From Nitrospira sp. (GTDB lineage: Bacteria > Nitrospirota > Nitrospiria > Nitrospirales > Nitrospiraceae), in contig VGXD01000169.1 in the NCBI GenBank assembly GCA_016873525.1, positions 1 through 5,102 on the forward strand: a stretch of 5,102 nt of DNA. The letters run 5' to 3'. The translations under genes and the position numbers were made by a program. The notes beneath the pieces are model-generated. The model was not told the origin of the DNA. It ran no database searches and saw nothing but the letters and a program-made list of their open reading frames with translations. This document shows positions 4,564-5,102 of the stretch, one piece after another (within the stretch, counting starts at the first letter, position 1; each line of letters starts with the position of its first letter).

Positions 4564-5102
4564 ATGAGCCGGACACGATGGTCAGTTCTGTGGAGTCTGA
4601 ATCTTCTGAGCCTGTTGGCGCTGACGCTGGGCGACGCAACCGCTGCGTCACCGGCCAGTGCCGCCGTCGGGAAGGACGGCGCGCCGATGGTCCTGGTGCC
4701 GGCCGGCTCCTTCCCGATGGGCGTTCCCAAAGGGGATCGGGATGGAGGGCGTGACGAATACCCCCGCCATGAGGTCTCGCTCGATGCCTACTATATCGAC
4801 AAGTACGAAGTCACGAATGGCCGGTATCTGGATTTTGTCAAAGTCACAGGCCGCAAGCCCCCCTTGCACCCCAAGGATCCGAGTCGGAGTCTCTGGAAAG
4901 GCAACCAAATGCCGGAATCCATCGCGGACCGGCCGGTGATCAACGTGGACTGGTTCGACGCCGAGGCCTATTGCAAGTGGGCCGGCAAACGTCTCCCGAC
5001 CGAGGCCGAATGGGAAAAGGCAGCGAAGGGCACCGACGATCGCCGCTTCCCCTGGGGCAATGTCGAGCCCACCCACAAGCACCTGAACTTCAACCAAAGC
5101 TG
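4564..5102 (+). CDS. Secreted formylglycine-generating-enzyme-like (SUMF1 domain) protein, 3' truncated by window
   Basis: 179 codons are visible and the frame stays open to the right edge. Residues 1-33 look like a Sec signal peptide: basic MSRTRW, a hydrophobic core LNLLSLLALTL, then ATA (25-27) or ASA (31-33) as cleavage motif. The mature part begins the SUMF1/FGE-sulfatase fold with MVLVPAGSFPMG (42-53). It continues with VSLDAYYIDKYEVTNGRY (71-88), RPVINVDWFDAEAYCKWAGKRLPTEAEWEKAA (123-154) and FPWGN (162-166), all hallmark blocks of the family. The C-terminal region, where true formylglycine-generating enzymes keep their active-site cysteines, is outside the window. Sulfatase-activating activity therefore cannot be judged; many relatives lack it and have other or unknown roles. 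The protein is probably periplasmic. The gene is divergent from the VOC operon, with which it shares a 210-bp intergenic region. Confidence 0.9.
   Translation, partial: MSRTRWSVLWSLNLLSLLALTLGDATAASPASAAVGKDGAPMVLVPAGSFPMGVPKGDRDGGRDEYPRHEVSLDAYYIDKYEVTNGRYLDFVKVTGRKPPLHPKDPSRSLWKGNQMPESIADRPVINVDWFDAEAYCKWAGKRLPTEAEWEKAAKGTDDRRFPWGNVEPTHKHLNFNQS

Noticed and set aside
4172..4651. 159-residue open frame on the minus strand
   Set aside because: It overlaps the VOC gene out of frame and crosses the promoter region and the SUMF1 start. Its sequence has no recognisable motif.
4648..5097. 149-residue open frame on the minus strand
   Set aside because: It lies antisense to the SUMF1-domain gene, which has a signal peptide, a strong ribosome binding site and clear family motifs.

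Overview
This window looks like chromosome from a moderately GC-rich Gram-negative bacterium. A Nitrospira-like (Nitrospirota) source is my best guess. It rests on gene style only: a UpxY-type NusG paralog, an L-2-hydroxyglutarate-oxidase homolog, and an exported SUMF1/formylglycine-generating-enzyme-like protein. The lineage call is an inference. There are no rRNA, tRNA, IS or CRISPR features that I can support.

Layout: (i) Positions 1-127 are non-coding and hold one near-perfect dyad. (ii) Positions 128-634 (minus) encode a specialised NusG paralog of the kind that usually heads polysaccharide export clusters; such a cluster would lie beyond the left edge. (iii) Positions 635-1006 are a 372-base gap, about 40% GC by hand count over 781-960. 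It forms the long leader of the NusG paralog and contains several short dyads. (iv) Positions 1007-4353 (minus) form a compact three-gene operon, transcribed VOC-fold protein -> LhgO-like FAD oxidase -> metallo-beta-lactamase-fold hydrolase. A well-formed sigma70-type promoter at 4403-4431 precedes it. (v) Positions 4354-4563 are the divergent intergenic region, with two inverted repeats. (vi) Position 4564 to the right edge (plus) is the first 179 codons of a secreted SUMF1-domain protein, cut off by the window.

The operon is the most interesting part. A glyoxalase-I-fold protein, a 2-hydroxyacid oxidase homolog and an MBL-fold hydrolase are tightly packed and translationally coupled. Together they could in principle carry out a glyoxalase-like sequence followed by hydroxyacid oxidation, or a metabolite-repair task; this is a hypothesis. 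The hydrolase is unusual: about 200 extra N-terminal residues include a winged-helix-like (PqqD-like) segment, and its third metal motif appears to lack the usual His. The junction between the oxidase and hydrolase genes is also odd. Three ATGA stop/start overlaps follow each other within 29 bases, created partly by a 14-bp tandem duplication, and they define two minimal ORFs (4 and 5 codons) between the genes.
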